Assembly (NCBI RefSeq): GCF_020176715.1
Contig: NZ_JAIVMF010000013.1
Location: 1 to 64,000 of the forward strand
Source: Stappia stellulata
GTDB lineage: Bacteria; Pseudomonadota; Alphaproteobacteria; Rhizobiales; Stappiaceae
DNA length: 64,000 nucleotides
Reading direction: 5' to 3'
Shown piece by piece: positions 40,007 through 49,733 of this stretch. Position 1 is the stretch's first letter, and every line of letters begins with the position of its first letter. The notes under the pieces were generated by a model, which was not told the origin of the DNA, did no database searches, and saw nothing but the letters and a program-made list of their open reading frames with translations. A program made the translations under genes and the position numbers.

Positions 40007-41260
40007 CTAGACGGCGAACCGCCCGGGCGAATAGGGGGCCATGTCGATGTTCGGCGTGCGGCCCGCGACGAGATCGGCGACGATCCTCGCCGTTCGCGGT
40101 CCGCCGGTGAGTCCGACATGGTGGTGTCCGAAGGCCATCAGTACGTCGCCGTGACGCGGCGAGGGACCGATGACGGGAATGGAATCGGCCGGCGCCGGAC
40201 GGTGGCCCATCCAGCGGGTGACGGTTTCCCAGCGCAGCGTCGGCATCGCGCGCCGGGCCTGGGTTTCCAGCACCTTGAAGGGGGCGGCGCTCGGTCCGGC
40301 GGTCAGCCCGCCGAACTCGACGATGCCGGCAAGCCGGATGCGTCCCTCCAGCGGTGTTGCGACGAATTTTCCGGCCGTCATCATCAGCGGCGCGCAAGGA
40401 TAGGCGCTCGGCGCCTCGAGCTCCAGGTGATAGCCGCGCTCGCTCTCCATCGGCACGTCGATGCCGAGCTGGCGGCCGAGATCCTTCGACCAGACGCCGG
40501 CGGCGAGCACGGCGCGGTCGCAACCGATCGCGCCGGTATCGCTCTCAAGGGCCGTCAGGCGACCGTCCTCGAAGCGGAACCCGCGGACATCGGCGCGCAG
40601 GATGCGCCCGCCAAGGCTCTCGAAATGGGCCGCCAGATCCTTGACGTAGCGACCCGGGTCGCCGATCACGCCGTGGTGCGGCAGGCGGACGGCGAAGCGG
40701 TTTTCCGGGCCGATCAGCGGCTCGTAGTCGTGAAGCTCGGTGTCTTCCAGCAGGTCCCAGCGAAAGCCTGCCGCGCGGCGCAGCGACCAGGCGAAGCCGT
40801 CGGCCTCGAAGGCCGCCCGGTCGCGGTAGACATAGAGATAGTCGCTTTCGCGCAGCCAGCGTTCCGCGCCGGTGCCCCTGGCAAGCGCCTGATGCTGTTC
40901 GAGGCTGTCGCCGATCACCGGCAGGAGGGCGGCCGCGATGCGGCGGGTCTCGGCTTCCGTGCAATGGGACAGATATTTCGCCAGCCAGGGCAGGAGCCTC
41001 GGCAGATAGGACCAGCGCAGGAAGAGCGGGCTTTGCCGGTCGAGGAGCATGCGCGGCGCCTTGGCCGGCAGTCCCGGCACCGTCACGGGCACCACGGCAC
41101 AGGATGCAAGCACCCCGCCGTTGCCGTGGGAGGTCGCCTCGCCGGGGGCGATCCGGTCGACCAGAGTCACGTCGTGGCCGTCGCGCGCCAGCCAGATCGC
41201 GGTCGCGACGCCGACGATCCCGGCTCCGATGACGGCCACAGTCGCGCGCTCGTCGCTCAC
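40007..41260 (-). CDS. FAD-dependent D-amino-acid dehydrogenase-like oxidoreductase
   Basis: A 417-residue DAO/DadA-family flavoprotein. The N-terminal dinucleotide site is VAVIGAGIVGVATAIWLARDG with the acidic end LVDR. SHGNGGVLA follows, and near the C-terminus RPAPADSIPVIGPSPRHGDVLMAFGHHHVGLTGGP. Such enzymes oxidise D-amino acids or related amines to the keto acid and pass electrons to the respiratory chain. The start is the GTG at 41260, with AAGGGGGGAA upstream. First gene of the leftward TRAP transcript; its promoter carries the 26-bp conserved element. Confidence 0.87.
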   Translation of the reverse strand: MSDERATVAVIGAGIVGVATAIWLARDGHDVTLVDRIAPGEATSHGNGGVLASCAVVPVTVPGLPAKAPRMLLDRQSPLFLRWSYLPRLLPWLAKYLSHCTEAETRRIAAALLPVIGDSLEQHQALARGTGAERWLRESDYLYVYRDRAAFEADGFAWSLRRAAGFRWDLLEDTELHDYEPLIGPENRFAVRLPHHGVIGDPGRYVKDLAAHFESLGGRILRADVRGFRFEDGRLTALESDTGAIGCDRAVLAAGVWSKDLGRQLGIDVPMESERGYHLELEAPSAYPCAPLMMTAGKFVATPLEGRIRLAGIVEFGGLTAGPSAAPFKVLETQARRAMPTLRWETVTRWMGHRPAPADSIPVIGPSPRHGDVLMAFGHHHVGLTGGPRTARIVADLVAGRTPNIDMAPYSPGRFAV

Positions 41261-41315
41261 GCAGTTCCCCCCTTGCACACTCCCGAAAGAGTGTCCTTTC
41301 TGACAGGGCGGCTGT

Positions 41316-41341
41316 CAATAATTTGTCGATAACTTGTCAGT
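41316..41341 (-). promoter_or_regulatory. conserved promoter element of the dadA-like/TRAP operon
   Basis: Plus strand CAATAATTTGTCGATAAC then TTGTCAGT, 55 bases upstream of the GTG start. It differs from the element at 36806 at four positions only. The core TTGTCGATAA resembles the dyads bound by FCD-type GntR repressors. It also sits in the divergent promoter region of the racemase-like gene, so it could control both directions. Confidence 0.65.
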
Positions 41342-41511
41342 ATATTTCAGAGGTTGTGGGCTTTGGTTTTTTGCAATCCGGGGCCGGTTCGTGTTCCCCG
41401 GCCGGACGGTGCGGTGCTTGACCGCGCGCGTCTTGCGCCGTCTTCTCAGACAATCTTGCCCAAAGCCGCAAGGGCGAGCCGTCTCTCCCGCTGCCGCCAC
41501 CGGAGTTTGAC

Positions 41512-42234
41512 ATGACCGCAAGCGTTCAAGAGCCCCCGCGCGCCGCCGTCGGCGTCCTGATGCTCGACACCCGCTTCCCCCGGATCCCCGGCGACATTGG
41601 AAATTCGCAGAGCTTCGATTTTCCCGTGCGCTATGCCGTCGTGCCGCAAGCCTCGCCGGTGCGGGTGGTGGAGGACCGGGCGGAGGGGCTGCTTGAGGCC
41701 TTCGTGACCGCCGGGCGGATGCTGGTGGAGGAGGGGGTGAGCGGCATCACCACCTCCTGCGGACTGCTGTCGCTGTTTCAGGACGAGCTGAAGGCGGCGC
41801 TCGGCGTGCCGGTTGCCGCGTCGTCGCTGATGCAGGTGCCCTTCGTCGACCGGCTGCTGCCGCCGGGCCGGCGGTGCGGCATTCTCACCATTTCCGCGCC
41901 CGCGCTGACGCATGCGCATCTCGATGCCGCGGGGTGCGCGCGCGACACGCCGGTCGGCGGGACGGAAGGCGGGCGGGTCTTCACCCGCGCCATTCTCGAC
42001 AATGCGGCCCATTTCGACGTCGCGGCAGCGCGCGCCGACAACATACAGGCCGCACGCGACCTGGTGGGCCGGCATCCGGAGGTCGGCGCGATCGTGCTGG
42101 AATGCACCAACATGGCCCCCTATGCGGCCGATGTCGCGGCGGCCACGGGACTGCCGGTCTATTCCATTGTCAGTTTCGTCAATTGGTTCCAGGCCGGACT
42201 GGCGCCCGAACGGTTTCCCGCCCCGGCGACCTGA
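41512..42234 (+). CDS. Asp/Glu/hydantoin racemase family protein
   Basis: A 240-residue protein of the aspartate/glutamate racemase superfamily. It shows GVLMLDTRFPRIPGDIGN at the N-terminus and two catalytic cysteines, one in ITTSCGLL and one in VLECTNMAPY, placed as in two-base racemases. It would invert a D/L amino acid or hydantoin stereocentre, which fits the D-specific oxidoreductase and the oxoprolinase next to it. GGAG lies eight bases before the ATG. It is transcribed away from the dadA-like gene and is followed after 70 bases by a MarR-type regulator. Confidence 0.85.
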   Translation: MTASVQEPPRAAVGVLMLDTRFPRIPGDIGNSQSFDFPVRYAVVPQASPVRVVEDRAEGLLEAFVTAGRMLVEEGVSGITTSCGLLSLFQDELKAALGVPVAASSLMQVPFVDRLLPPGRRCGILTISAPALTHAHLDAAGCARDTPVGGTEGGRVFTRAILDNAAHFDVAAARADNIQAARDLVGRHPEVGAIVLECTNMAPYAADVAAATGLPVYSIVSFVNWFQAGLAPERFPAPAT

Positions 42235-42304
42235 TCGCCGGTTGCCCTTGCAGCGCCTCCTGCCGTAGCCTGACGGCCCGTTGCTATCGAGGCAGAAAAG
42301 CTTG

Positions 42305-42847
42305 ATGTCAGATCCGCTCCCACCCGCCGAGGGCCCGCGTGGCACCGTTGGACCGGTGGTGTCCGCCGCCCATCTCGCGTCCGGTGCGATGCCTGCGCTT
42401 TCCGAGGTCGAGTTCGCGATGACCATGATGGTCAACGCCTATCACCGCTGGATGGTGCGCTGCATGGCGGCCGCCGGCGCGCCCGGCATGAGCCCGCTCG
42501 ACACGCTGGTGCTGCATTCGGTCAATCACCGCGGACGACCGAAATCGCTGGCCGACATCTGCCTCGTGCTCAACATCGAGGACACGCACACGGTCACCTA
42601 CGCGCTGAAGAAGCTGCAGAAGGCGGGGCTGGTCGAAACGGGCCGCAGGGGCAAGGAAAAGACAGTGGCGATCACCGCTTCGGGAGAGGCGACCTGCATG
42701 GAGTACCGCCGCCTGCGCGAGGCGCTGCTGGTCGGGCCGGTCAAGGATCTCGGCATGGATGAAACGGAACTGTCGCGGCTTGCGGCAATGTTGCGCTCGG
42801 TGTCGGGTCACTACGACCAGGCCGCGCGCGCGGCCGCTGCGATGTAG
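42305..42847 (+). CDS. MarR-type winged-helix regulator
   Basis: A 180-residue DNA-binding protein. The winged helix is seen in TLVLHSVNHRGRPKSLADIC, DTHTVTYALKKLQKAGLVET and GRRGKEKTVAITASG, framed by helices for dimer formation. Such regulators usually repress a neighbouring catabolic gene set until a small molecule binds. Its place beside the racemase-like gene makes it the best local candidate to act on the shared promoter elements, although those look more GntR-like. The start is the ATG giving MSDPLPPAEG. Confidence 0.82.
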   Translation: MSDPLPPAEGPRGTVGPVVSAAHLASGAMPALSEVEFAMTMMVNAYHRWMVRCMAAAGAPGMSPLDTLVLHSVNHRGRPKSLADICLVLNIEDTHTVTYALKKLQKAGLVETGRRGKEKTVAITASGEATCMEYRRLREALLVGPVKDLGMDETELSRLAAMLRSVSGHYDQAARAAAAM

Positions 42848-42849
42848 GC

Positions 42850-42878
42850 AGCCGGACACGCCGGCGACGGGTCCGGCT
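42850..42878. terminator. possible terminator hairpin between convergent genes
   Basis: An 8-bp perfect stem AGCCGGAC/GTCCGGCT with a 13-base loop between the MarR gene and the convergent GGDEF-EAL gene. There is no T-run on either side, so termination is uncertain. Confidence 0.4.
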
Positions 42879-42897
42879 ATGTCAGGCTCTTGAAGGA

Positions 42898-45066
42898 TCA
42901 GGCGACCTGCGTCCTGGCGAGTTCCGTCTCCTGGGCGGCGACTTCGGTCTTGTCGTCTTCCGCGTTTGCGTCTGCGTCCGCCTCTGTCTCTGTCTCGGCG
43001 TCAGGCTCTGCGTCGAGATCGAGCACCGGGATTCGCGCCTGGGCGGTGGCCGGATCGTTTTCCGTCAGATCCATAGGCCGGCCGAACAGGAAGCCCTGCA
43101 CCTTGTCGCAGCCGGCGGCGCGCAGCAGCGTCACCTGGGTTTCGTTCTCCACGCCCTCGGCGGTGATGGTGACGCCGAGCGAGCGGCCGAGCCCGACGAT
43201 GGAGGCCACGACGGCGTCGGTCGTGCGGTTCTTGCCGAGCGTCGCGACGAAGGAGCGGTCGATCTTGATCGTGTCGAAGGGAAAGCGCGACAGATAGCTC
43301 AGGCTGGAATAGCCGGTGCCGAAATCGTCCATGGCAACCGAAACGCCCATTTCGCGCACATGGGTCAGTGTCTTCACGACCGCATCGGTGTCGGAAATCA
43401 GCAGGCTTTCGGTGATCTCGATTTCCAGGCGGCCGGGAGCGAGGCCGCTGGTCTTGAGCGCATGCGCGACCCGCTCTTCCGTCTTGCCGGGCCGGAACTG
43501 GGCCGGCGAGACATTGACCGCGATTGTCAGGCTGCTGTCCGTCCAGGCCGCGGCCTCCACGCAGGCCCGGTTCAGCACCCAGGACCCGATTTCCTCGATC
43601 AGGCCGGCTTCCTCGGCGATCGGGATGAAGATGGTGGGCGAGATGGTCCCCTTGTCGGGATGCTCCCAGCGCAGCAGCGTCTCGTAGCCGGACAGCCTGA
43701 GGTCGGCGAGGGCGAACTGCGGCTGGTAGAGCAGGCGGAATTCGTCCTGCTCCAGCGCCTTGCGCAGGTCCGCCTCCAGCTCCTTGCGCTGTTGCGCCTC
43801 CGCATCCATGTCCGGCGAATACCACTTGAAGGTCGAGCGCCCGGAGTGTTTCGCCCGGTAAAGGGCGAGGTCGGCGCAATGGAGCAGACGCGAAGCGCGC
43901 CAGGTCGCCTCGCGCGCCTGCGCCACGCCGATCGACAGGGAGATCTGCAGGTCCTTGCCGCTGATCCGCGTCGGGGTGCGGGTCGCCTCGATCATCGTCG
44001 CGGCGAGGCGCGTCAGCGCCTTGCGGTCGGTGTCGATCGCGATCAGGACCGCGAACTCGTCGCCCGACAGCCGCGCCACGGTGTGATTGCCGAAGACGGA
44101 CCGCAGCCGGTCCGCGATCACCTGGAGAAACAGGTCGCCCACCGCATGGCCATGCGTGTCGTTGATCTGCTTGAACTTGTCGACGTCGATCAGCATCACG
44201 GCGATGTTGGTCGCCTTGGCGTGGGCCAGGCGCAGTGCCTCGTTGAGCTTGGTCGCAAAGACGGTGCGGTTGGGCAGGCCGGTCAGCGCATCGTGATGGG
44301 CCAGGAACTGGATCGTCTGGCTGTCCTTCAGCCGGTCGCGGAAGCGCACCCAGACGAAGAAGCCGGCAAGCAGCATCGCGGTGGCGCAGAGCGCGATCAT
44401 GATCGCAAGGCCGAACCGCAGGAAATCCGTTAGGAACAGCCCGGTCGTCTTCTGGTCGTTGAACACCACCAGGACGCCGGCGACACGGGATCCGTTGAGG
44501 ATCGGCAGCGCGATTGTGCTTGGTCCCCGCGCTCCGCCGGTGAAGGTTTCAGGCACCTTGATTGCCGGTTTGCGGGTGCGGCGCGCTTCCTCCAGCAGTT
44601 CGCGCGTTCCGGGCATGGTCAGGAGGGCGTCGGCGTCGCTCGGCGCGGTCTTTGTCTCGCTCTTGAGGGTTGCATCCTGATCGCCGTCTTTGGAAAACCA
44701 GACAACGGCCAGTGTGTGGACGTCGTCATGCGTTTCGAGGTGCCGGATGAAACCATCGACCAGGAATTTCAGCTTGGCCGGTGAAACAAGGGGACTATCC
44801 TCGACCGCCCCGGTCATTTTCCAGGTGTCGATGGAGGAGCGCAGGCCGGAGCCTGTTGCGGAGGATGCGGTCAGACTGCTGCCGGCGGTGCTGACATACT
44901 CCTTCAGTTCGCGTTCGAACCGATTGGCGTCATCCATCGCATCGCGGCTGTAGAGTGAATGGGAGAACCAGAGATTCGCGCTGTGGATCGCGCCTGCAAA
45001 GGCGACCACAATCAAAAATCCGCCGGCGGCGCCCGCCAGTTTCTTGAATCTACGCAAACCGTTCAC
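42898..45066 (-). CDS. membrane-bound GGDEF-EAL cyclic-di-GMP protein
   Basis: A 722-residue protein with TM1 near 15-32, a periplasmic sensor region of about 180 residues, TM2 near 213-235, a GGDEF domain and an EAL domain. The GGDEF signature is SGDEF (near 335) and the EAL signature is ETL (near 460). The remaining EAL metal and catalytic residues are present (VNVSP, EITES, MDDFGTG, KIDRSF, TAEGVE). Phosphodiesterase activity is therefore likely, while cyclase activity is less certain. The last 30 residues form a highly acidic Asp/Glu/Ala tail. It begins at a GTG with GGGGAAG upstream. Ligand unknown; no partner gene. Confidence 0.9.
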   Translation of the reverse strand: MNGLRRFKKLAGAAGGFLIVVAFAGAIHSANLWFSHSLYSRDAMDDANRFERELKEYVSTAGSSLTASSATGSGLRSSIDTWKMTGAVEDSPLVSPAKLKFLVDGFIRHLETHDDVHTLAVVWFSKDGDQDATLKSETKTAPSDADALLTMPGTRELLEEARRTRKPAIKVPETFTGGARGPSTIALPILNGSRVAGVLVVFNDQKTTGLFLTDFLRFGLAIMIALCATAMLLAGFFVWVRFRDRLKDSQTIQFLAHHDALTGLPNRTVFATKLNEALRLAHAKATNIAVMLIDVDKFKQINDTHGHAVGDLFLQVIADRLRSVFGNHTVARLSGDEFAVLIAIDTDRKALTRLAATMIEATRTPTRISGKDLQISLSIGVAQAREATWRASRLLHCADLALYRAKHSGRSTFKWYSPDMDAEAQQRKELEADLRKALEQDEFRLLYQPQFALADLRLSGYETLLRWEHPDKGTISPTIFIPIAEEAGLIEEIGSWVLNRACVEAAAWTDSSLTIAVNVSPAQFRPGKTEERVAHALKTSGLAPGRLEIEITESLLISDTDAVVKTLTHVREMGVSVAMDDFGTGYSSLSYLSRFPFDTIKIDRSFVATLGKNRTTDAVVASIVGLGRSLGVTITAEGVENETQVTLLRAAGCDKVQGFLFGRPMDLTENDPATAQARIPVLDLDAEPDAETETEADADANAEDDKTEVAAQETELARTQVA

Positions 45067-45219
45067 CGTGTCTTCCCCGCTTGGAAGCCCGTCTGGGACC
45101 TAAGGCATTATGACAAGGGGAAGTTTCCAGACACTGAATCGGGCCGGCTGCGAGCTTTGCCGCGGCGCATGTGCTTTTCGGCCTGCCGAATGGGCGGGCA
45201 ACGCAAGAAGGAGACTGCG

Positions 45220-46635
45220 ATGACCAATGGATCGACGCGCAGGGAGACGGACTCCATGGGAGCCGTGGAGGTTCCCGCAGAGCGCTACTGGGGCGCGCAG
45301 ACGGAACGGGCCCGCCACAATTTCGCGATCGGGCGCGAGGGGTTTCCCATCGAGATCGTTCATGCGCTGGCCCGCATCAAGGCAGCCGCCGCGCGGGCGA
45401 ATGAAAGGCTTGGAACGCTGGACGACGAGCGGGCGCGGTTGATCGTCGATGCGGCGAAGGAAATCGTCGCCGCGCGTCACGACGGCGAGTTTCCCTTGAG
45501 CGTGTGGATGACCGGCTCCGGCACCCAGGCCAACATGAACGTCAACGAGGTGATCGCCAACCGGGCGATCGAGATGACCGGCGGCACGCTCGGTTCCAAG
45601 GATCCCGTCCATCCCAACGATCACGTCAACCGCTCTCAATCCTCCAACGACGTGGTGCCGACCGCGCTCAATATTGCGGCGGCGGTCATGATCGAGACGC
45701 GGGTGATCCCGGCGGTGGGTCTCCTGCGCGACGCGCTGCGCGCCAAGGCGGAGGTCTGGTCGGGTCTGGTCAAGATCGGCCGCACCCATATGCAGGATGC
45801 GGTGCCGATGACACTCGGGCAGGAATTCGCCGGTTATGCCGGCATGCTCGACGACAATCTCGGGCGGCTCGCCTTCGCCCGCGACGGGCTGATGCCGCTT
45901 GCCATCGGCGGAACGGCGGTCGGCACGGGCCTGAACGCGCCGGACGGCTTCGACAAACTCGTGGCGGACGACCTTGCCCGCCAGACCGGCCTGCCGTTTC
46001 GGCCCGCGACCAACAAATTCGCGGTCATGGGCGCCCATGACGCCATGGTGATGGCGTCGGGCGTCCTGCGCACGCTGGCCGTCTCGCTGCACAAGATTGC
46101 CAATGATATCCGCCTCCTGTCCTGCGGTCCGCGCGCCGGTTTCGCCGAACTGCTGCTGCCGGAAAACGAGCCCGGCTCCTCGATCATGCCGGGCAAGGTC
46201 AATCCGACCCAGTGCGAGGCGCTGGCGATGCTGACGCTGGAGGTCTGCGGGCTGGATGCGGCAACGGGCATGGCCGGGGCCGGCGGCCTGCTGGAGATGA
46301 ACGTCTACAAGCCGCTGATTGGCTACAATGTCGTGACCGGTTGCCGGCTGCTCGCCGACGGCATGGAGCATTTCACCCGCCACGCCATCGAGGGAACGCA
46401 GGCCAACGAGGCCCGGCTGGCGGACACCGTGTCGCGCTCCTTGATGCTGGTCACGGCGCTGACGCCGGAGATCGGCTACGACAAGGCGGCGGAGATCGCC
46501 CACCACGCGCATCACGAGGGCACGACGCTGCGCGAGGCGGCGCTGGCGCTCGGTCATGTCGACGCGGCGACCTTCGACCGGATCGTCGACGCGGGTGCGA
46601 TGACGGGGGCAATGCCCGCGCCGGGCCCGTCCTGA
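45220..46635 (+). CDS. fumC: class II fumarate hydratase
   Basis: Interconverts fumarate and malate in the citric acid cycle; iron-free, oxygen-stable form. 471 residues. The superfamily signature [15 protein letters not shown] lies near 320. Other typical segments are [32 protein letters not shown] and [16 protein letters not shown]. An excellent AGAAGGAG site lies upstream of the ATG. It stands alone, divergent from the GGDEF-EAL gene. Class II enzymes are often induced when oxidative stress inactivates iron-sulfur fumarases, but no regulator site is evident here. Confidence 0.95.
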   Translation: MTNGSTRRETDSMGAVEVPAERYWGAQTERARHNFAIGREGFPIEIVHALARIKAAAARANERLGTLDDERARLIVDAAKEIVAARHDGEFPLSVWMTGSGTQANMNVNEVIANRAIEMTGGTLGSKDPVHPNDHVNRSQSSNDVVPTALNIAAAVMIETRVIPAVGLLRDALRAKAEVWSGLVKIGRTHMQDAVPMTLGQEFAGYAGMLDDNLGRLAFARDGLMPLAIGGTAVGTGLNAPDGFDKLVADDLARQTGLPFRPATNKFAVMGAHDAMVMASGVLRTLAVSLHKIANDIRLLSCGPRAGFAELLLPENEPGSSIMPGKVNPTQCEALAMLTLEVCGLDAATGMAGAGGLLEMNVYKPLIGYNVVTGCRLLADGMEHFTRHAIEGTQANEARLADTVSRSLMLVTALTPEIGYDKAAEIAHHAHHEGTTLREAALALGHVDAATFDRIVDAGAMTGAMPAPGPS

Positions 46636-46840
46636 ACTACCGGGCCGGCGGGTCTCAACCGTCGGGCGAAGCTGTGCTATCAGGCGGGATGAAGGTCTTT
46701 CGTGAGTCGGGGCAATCATCATGACGGGATGTGACATCGTGGCCGGCCACATGCCGGTGGATGCGGCGCGCACCGTGGCCGGGCGAGCCGCCCGCCGGTG
46801 TGCCTGCGCCGCCGGTTCGAGCGAATAGGGGCGGGCCGCC

Positions 46841-47539
46841 GTGAGCATCTGGTCCCGCATCAGCACGATCGCCGCCCAGATCGGCGCCGGCGGCATCCAT
46901 GTGGTCGACCGCATCGTGCAGTTCATCGTCACGGCGGGGGACGGGCGCGAGGACCGCTCGGTCGCCTTCACCGTGGCGATGATCGCGCTGTCCGCCAAGA
47001 TGGCCAAGGCGGACGGCGTCGTCACCGGCGAGGAGGAAATCGCCTTTCTCGATGTCTTCGACATCCCCGACGGCGAGGAGCGCAACGTGGCGCGGCTGTT
47101 CAATCTCGCCAAGCAGGATGTCGCCGGGTTCGAGACCTATGCGGAGCGGCTGGCGGCGCTGTTTCCCGAAGACTCCGACATCCGCATCGACATTCTCGAC
47201 GTGCTGTTTCACATCGCCAAGGCGGACGGCGTGGTGCATGAGCACGAGATCGCCTATCTGCGGCGGGTCGCGGAGATTTTCGGGCTGGACGCGCGGGCCT
47301 TCGACCAGATCCTTGCCCGGCACACGCGCGACGGCGCCGACCCCTACGTCATGCTCGGCATCGCACCAGACGCCTCGGATGCGGAGATCAAGCGCCATTA
47401 CCGCAAGCTCGTCACCGAGACCCATCCCGACCGGCTGGTGGCGCGCGGCGTGCCGGAGGAATTCGTGCGCATCGCCAGCGACCGCCTGGCGGCGCTGAAC
47501 GGCGCCTATGCCAAGATCGCCGCCGAACGCGGACTGTGA
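46841..47539 (+). CDS. TerB-like and J-domain protein (DjlA-like)
   Basis: A 232-residue co-chaperone-like protein. A TerB-type helical domain covers residues 25-150 (MIALSAKMAKADGVVTGEEE and the repeated DVLFHIAKADGVVHEHE). A C-terminal J domain covers 165-232, with DPYVMLGIAPDASDAEIKRHY and the essential HPD motif in TETHPDRLV. It would recruit DnaK. The N-terminal membrane segment of E. coli DjlA is absent, so this form is probably cytosolic. GTG start with AGGGGCGGG upstream. The following amidase gene starts 76 bases downstream. Confidence 0.87.
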   Translation: MSIWSRISTIAAQIGAGGIHVVDRIVQFIVTAGDGREDRSVAFTVAMIALSAKMAKADGVVTGEEEIAFLDVFDIPDGEERNVARLFNLAKQDVAGFETYAERLAALFPEDSDIRIDILDVLFHIAKADGVVHEHEIAYLRRVAEIFGLDARAFDQILARHTRDGADPYVMLGIAPDASDAEIKRHYRKLVTETHPDRLVARGVPEEFVRIASDRLAALNGAYAKIAAERGL

Positions 47540-47615
47540 GACTGTACGACACGCTGGACAGCGCGCGGCGGCGGCGCTATCGCCGCCCCAACGCTTTACC
47601 CCGAACGGAACCCGC

Positions 47616-48377
47616 ATGAGCCAGAAGACGGACACCAGCCTGCCGACGCGGCTGCGCCCCTCGCCGAACCACAACGAGCGCCCCGAGGGCTGCCGGATCG
47701 ACACGCTGATCCTGCATTACACCGGCATGACCAGTGCCGAGGCGGCGATCCGGCGGCTGTGCGACCCGCGCGCCGAGGTGTCGGCGCATTATCTGGTCGA
47801 GGAGGACGGCGCGCTGCACCAGCTGGTGCCGGAAGCGCGCCGCGCCTGGCATGCGGGCGTTTCCTTCTGGCAGGGCGCGCGCGACATCAACGACCGTTCC
47901 ATCGGCATCGAGATCGTCAATCCCGGTCATGAATTCGGCTATCGGGCGTTTCCGGGCGCGCAGATCGAGGTGGTCGTCCAGCTGTGCCTCGATATCTGCC
48001 GGCGCCACGGGATCCGGGCCGAGCGGGTGCTGGCGCATTCCGATGTCGCACCGGCGCGCAAGGAGGATCCGGGCGAGCTTTTTCCCTGGGATGCACTCGC
48101 GCGGGCCGGCGTCGGCTTGTGGCTGGAGCCCGAGCCGATTTCCGGCGGCCGCTTCTTCCAGGAGGGCGACAGCGGCCAGCCGGTGGAGGCGTTGCAGTCG
48201 ATGCTGGCGCTCTTCGGCTATGAGGTCGAAATCGACGGCGTCTATGACACGCAAACGCGGCTGGCGGTGACCGCGTTCCAGCGTCATTTCCGCCCCGAAC
48301 GGGTGGATGGCGTCGCGGACATGTCGACGATCACGACCCTTCACCGATTGTTACAGAACCGACCCGCGCCAGGGTGA
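47616..48377 (+). CDS. N-acetylmuramoyl-L-alanine amidase with peptidoglycan-binding domain
   Basis: A zinc amidase of 253 residues that cuts the lactyl-alanine bond of muropeptides. The amidase_2 domain shows the zinc histidines in LILHYTGM and LAHSDVAPARKEDPG, with SAHYLVEEDG between. PG_binding_1 lies at the C-terminus (QPVEALQSMLALFGYEVEID, DTQTRLAVTAFQRHF). No signal peptide is visible, so it may be a cytosolic AmpD-like recycling enzyme or use another export route. The domain order is that of AmiD-type proteins. Confidence 0.9.
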   Translation: MSQKTDTSLPTRLRPSPNHNERPEGCRIDTLILHYTGMTSAEAAIRRLCDPRAEVSAHYLVEEDGALHQLVPEARRAWHAGVSFWQGARDINDRSIGIEIVNPGHEFGYRAFPGAQIEVVVQLCLDICRRHGIRAERVLAHSDVAPARKEDPGELFPWDALARAGVGLWLEPEPISGGRFFQEGDSGQPVEALQSMLALFGYEVEIDGVYDTQTRLAVTAFQRHFRPERVDGVADMSTITTLHRLLQNRPAPG

Positions 48378-48462
48378 CCGGCAGCCGGGTCAAAGAGGGG
48401 ACAAGTCGCCGCCGCGTTGTCGTGCAATTCGTGCCAAACTCTGGCCATAGTGTCCGGAATCA

Positions 48463-48476
48463 GCGCAATTTTGCGC
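48463..48476. promoter_or_regulatory. perfect palindrome upstream of the transglycosylase gene
   Basis: GCGCAATTTTGCGC in an AT-rich stretch (48461-48530) about 115 bases before the start codon; a half copy GCGCAATTT overlaps it. It may be an operator; no known regulator is assigned. Confidence 0.35.
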
Positions 48477-48591
48477 AATTTCGTCAATTTCTACGTAACA
48501 TTTCGTGATTTTTCGCGCCGGATTTTGGTCTTACCCCAGCGTCATACCCCCGCCCTCACAACAACGACGAACCCTCTTGAAGGTCGGGTAC

Positions 48592-49089
48592 ATGACGATT
48601 GCGAAACGCACGAACCTCATCGCTGCGCTTGTCTTGGCGTTGGCGGTTGGCGCCTGCCAATCCACAGCGGTGTCGACCACGACGGTCAATCCGGCGCTCC
48701 TGGAAGCCGGCGCCAAGGCGCAGAAATACGATGCGATGATCCGTGCCGAGGCACGAAAACACGGAATTCCGGCAGACCTTGCCCATGCGATTGTCCGGGT
48801 CGAAAGCAACTACAATCCTAAGGCGCGCGGCCGGGCCGGCGAAATCGGGCTGATGCAGATCAAGCCGCAGACGGCACGCGGCGAAGGCTTTCGCGGCGGT
48901 GCGAGCGCCCTCTACGATCCCAAGACCAACATCAAATACGGCATGAGCTATCTGGCGGGCGCCCACAAGCGGGCCGGCGGCGATCTGTGCGGCACGATCC
49001 TGCGCTACAACGCCGGCCACTACGCCAAGCGAATGAACCCGGTCAGCCGCCGCTATTGCTCCAAGGTGAAGCGCCTGCTCGACAGCTAA
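48592..49089 (+). CDS. lytic transglycosylase lipoprotein
   Basis: A 165-residue SLT-fold enzyme that cleaves the glycan strand of peptidoglycan with 1,6-anhydro product. The lipobox LAVGACQS marks an anchored lipoprotein with Cys22. The catalytic Glu is in IVRVESNYNPKA, and GEIGLMQIKPQTA and ILRYNAGHYA complete the family pattern. The protein is small, containing essentially only the catalytic domain. AAGG lies before the ATG. It is preceded by another cell-wall hydrolase gene (amidase) on the same strand, separated by 214 bases. Confidence 0.92.
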   Translation: MTIAKRTNLIAALVLALAVGACQSTAVSTTTVNPALLEAGAKAQKYDAMIRAEARKHGIPADLAHAIVRVESNYNPKARGRAGEIGLMQIKPQTARGEGFRGGASALYDPKTNIKYGMSYLAGAHKRAGGDLCGTILRYNAGHYAKRMNPVSRRYCSKVKRLLDS

Positions 49090-49094
49090 ATCGC

Positions 49095-49733
49095 TCAGCT
49101 TCCGGGTGGATCCGTCGGGACGAGCGGTGCCAAGGCGCGCGCTTCCTCCCGCGGTGCCCCGGCAAGCCCGCGGGCGGTGCCGGCCCTGTCGCCGGCCGAC
49201 TTCGCCTGGTTGAGCTTCCAGACGCCGTCGAGCGCCTCCACATGGAGCTCGATGCCGACGATCCCGCGCAGCATGACCTCGATGTAGTCCGCCGGCGCCT
49301 CGGCCATGGTCCAGGGGGCCGGCTGATCGGCCTCGTTCTGGTCGGTCAGGGCGTCGAGCATGGCGCGAAGCGCGACCGGATCGTCGATGGTGGTGAGCCG
49401 GCCGCGCGCCTCCACCGCGATATAGGCCCAGGTGGGAACCGCCTTGCCGGTCGTCCGCTTGGTCTCGTACCAGCCGGGCGAGACATAGGCATGCGGTCCC
49501 TGAAACAGCGCAAGCGCCGGGATGCCCGCGCCGATCGCCCGCCAGTGCGGGTTGGCGCGGGCGAGGTGGCCGCGCAGCCGCAGAGCGCCATCGGCCGTCT
49601 CGTCGACCACCATCGGCACCTGGGTGCAGGCGAGACCGCCTTCGCCGGTGAACACGGCCGCAAGCCGGATCTCGCGCATCGCCTCGATCAGCGCGGTGCG
49701 GTCCGAGACACGGCTCGCCTCGATCGCATACAT
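49095..49733 (-). CDS. paiB: PaiB-like FMN-binding regulator
   Basis: A 212-residue protein of the PaiB family. In Bacillus, PaiB affects sporulation and degradative-enzyme genes; elsewhere it is a split-barrel FMN protein of unclear role. Markers are the DETADGALRLRGHLARANPHW segment, LALFQGPHAYVSPGWYETK and VPTWAYIAVEARG. The start ATG overlaps the stop of the upstream PNPOx-like gene by one base (TGATG), so they are translationally coupled. Together with that gene it lies divergent from a MocR regulator. Confidence 0.85.
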   Translation of the reverse strand: MYAIEASRVSDRTALIEAMREIRLAAVFTGEGGLACTQVPMVVDETADGALRLRGHLARANPHWRAIGAGIPALALFQGPHAYVSPGWYETKRTTGKAVPTWAYIAVEARGRLTTIDDPVALRAMLDALTDQNEADQPAPWTMAEAPADYIEVMLRGIVGIELHVEALDGVWKLNQAKSAGDRAGTARGLAGAPREEARALAPLVPTDPPGS

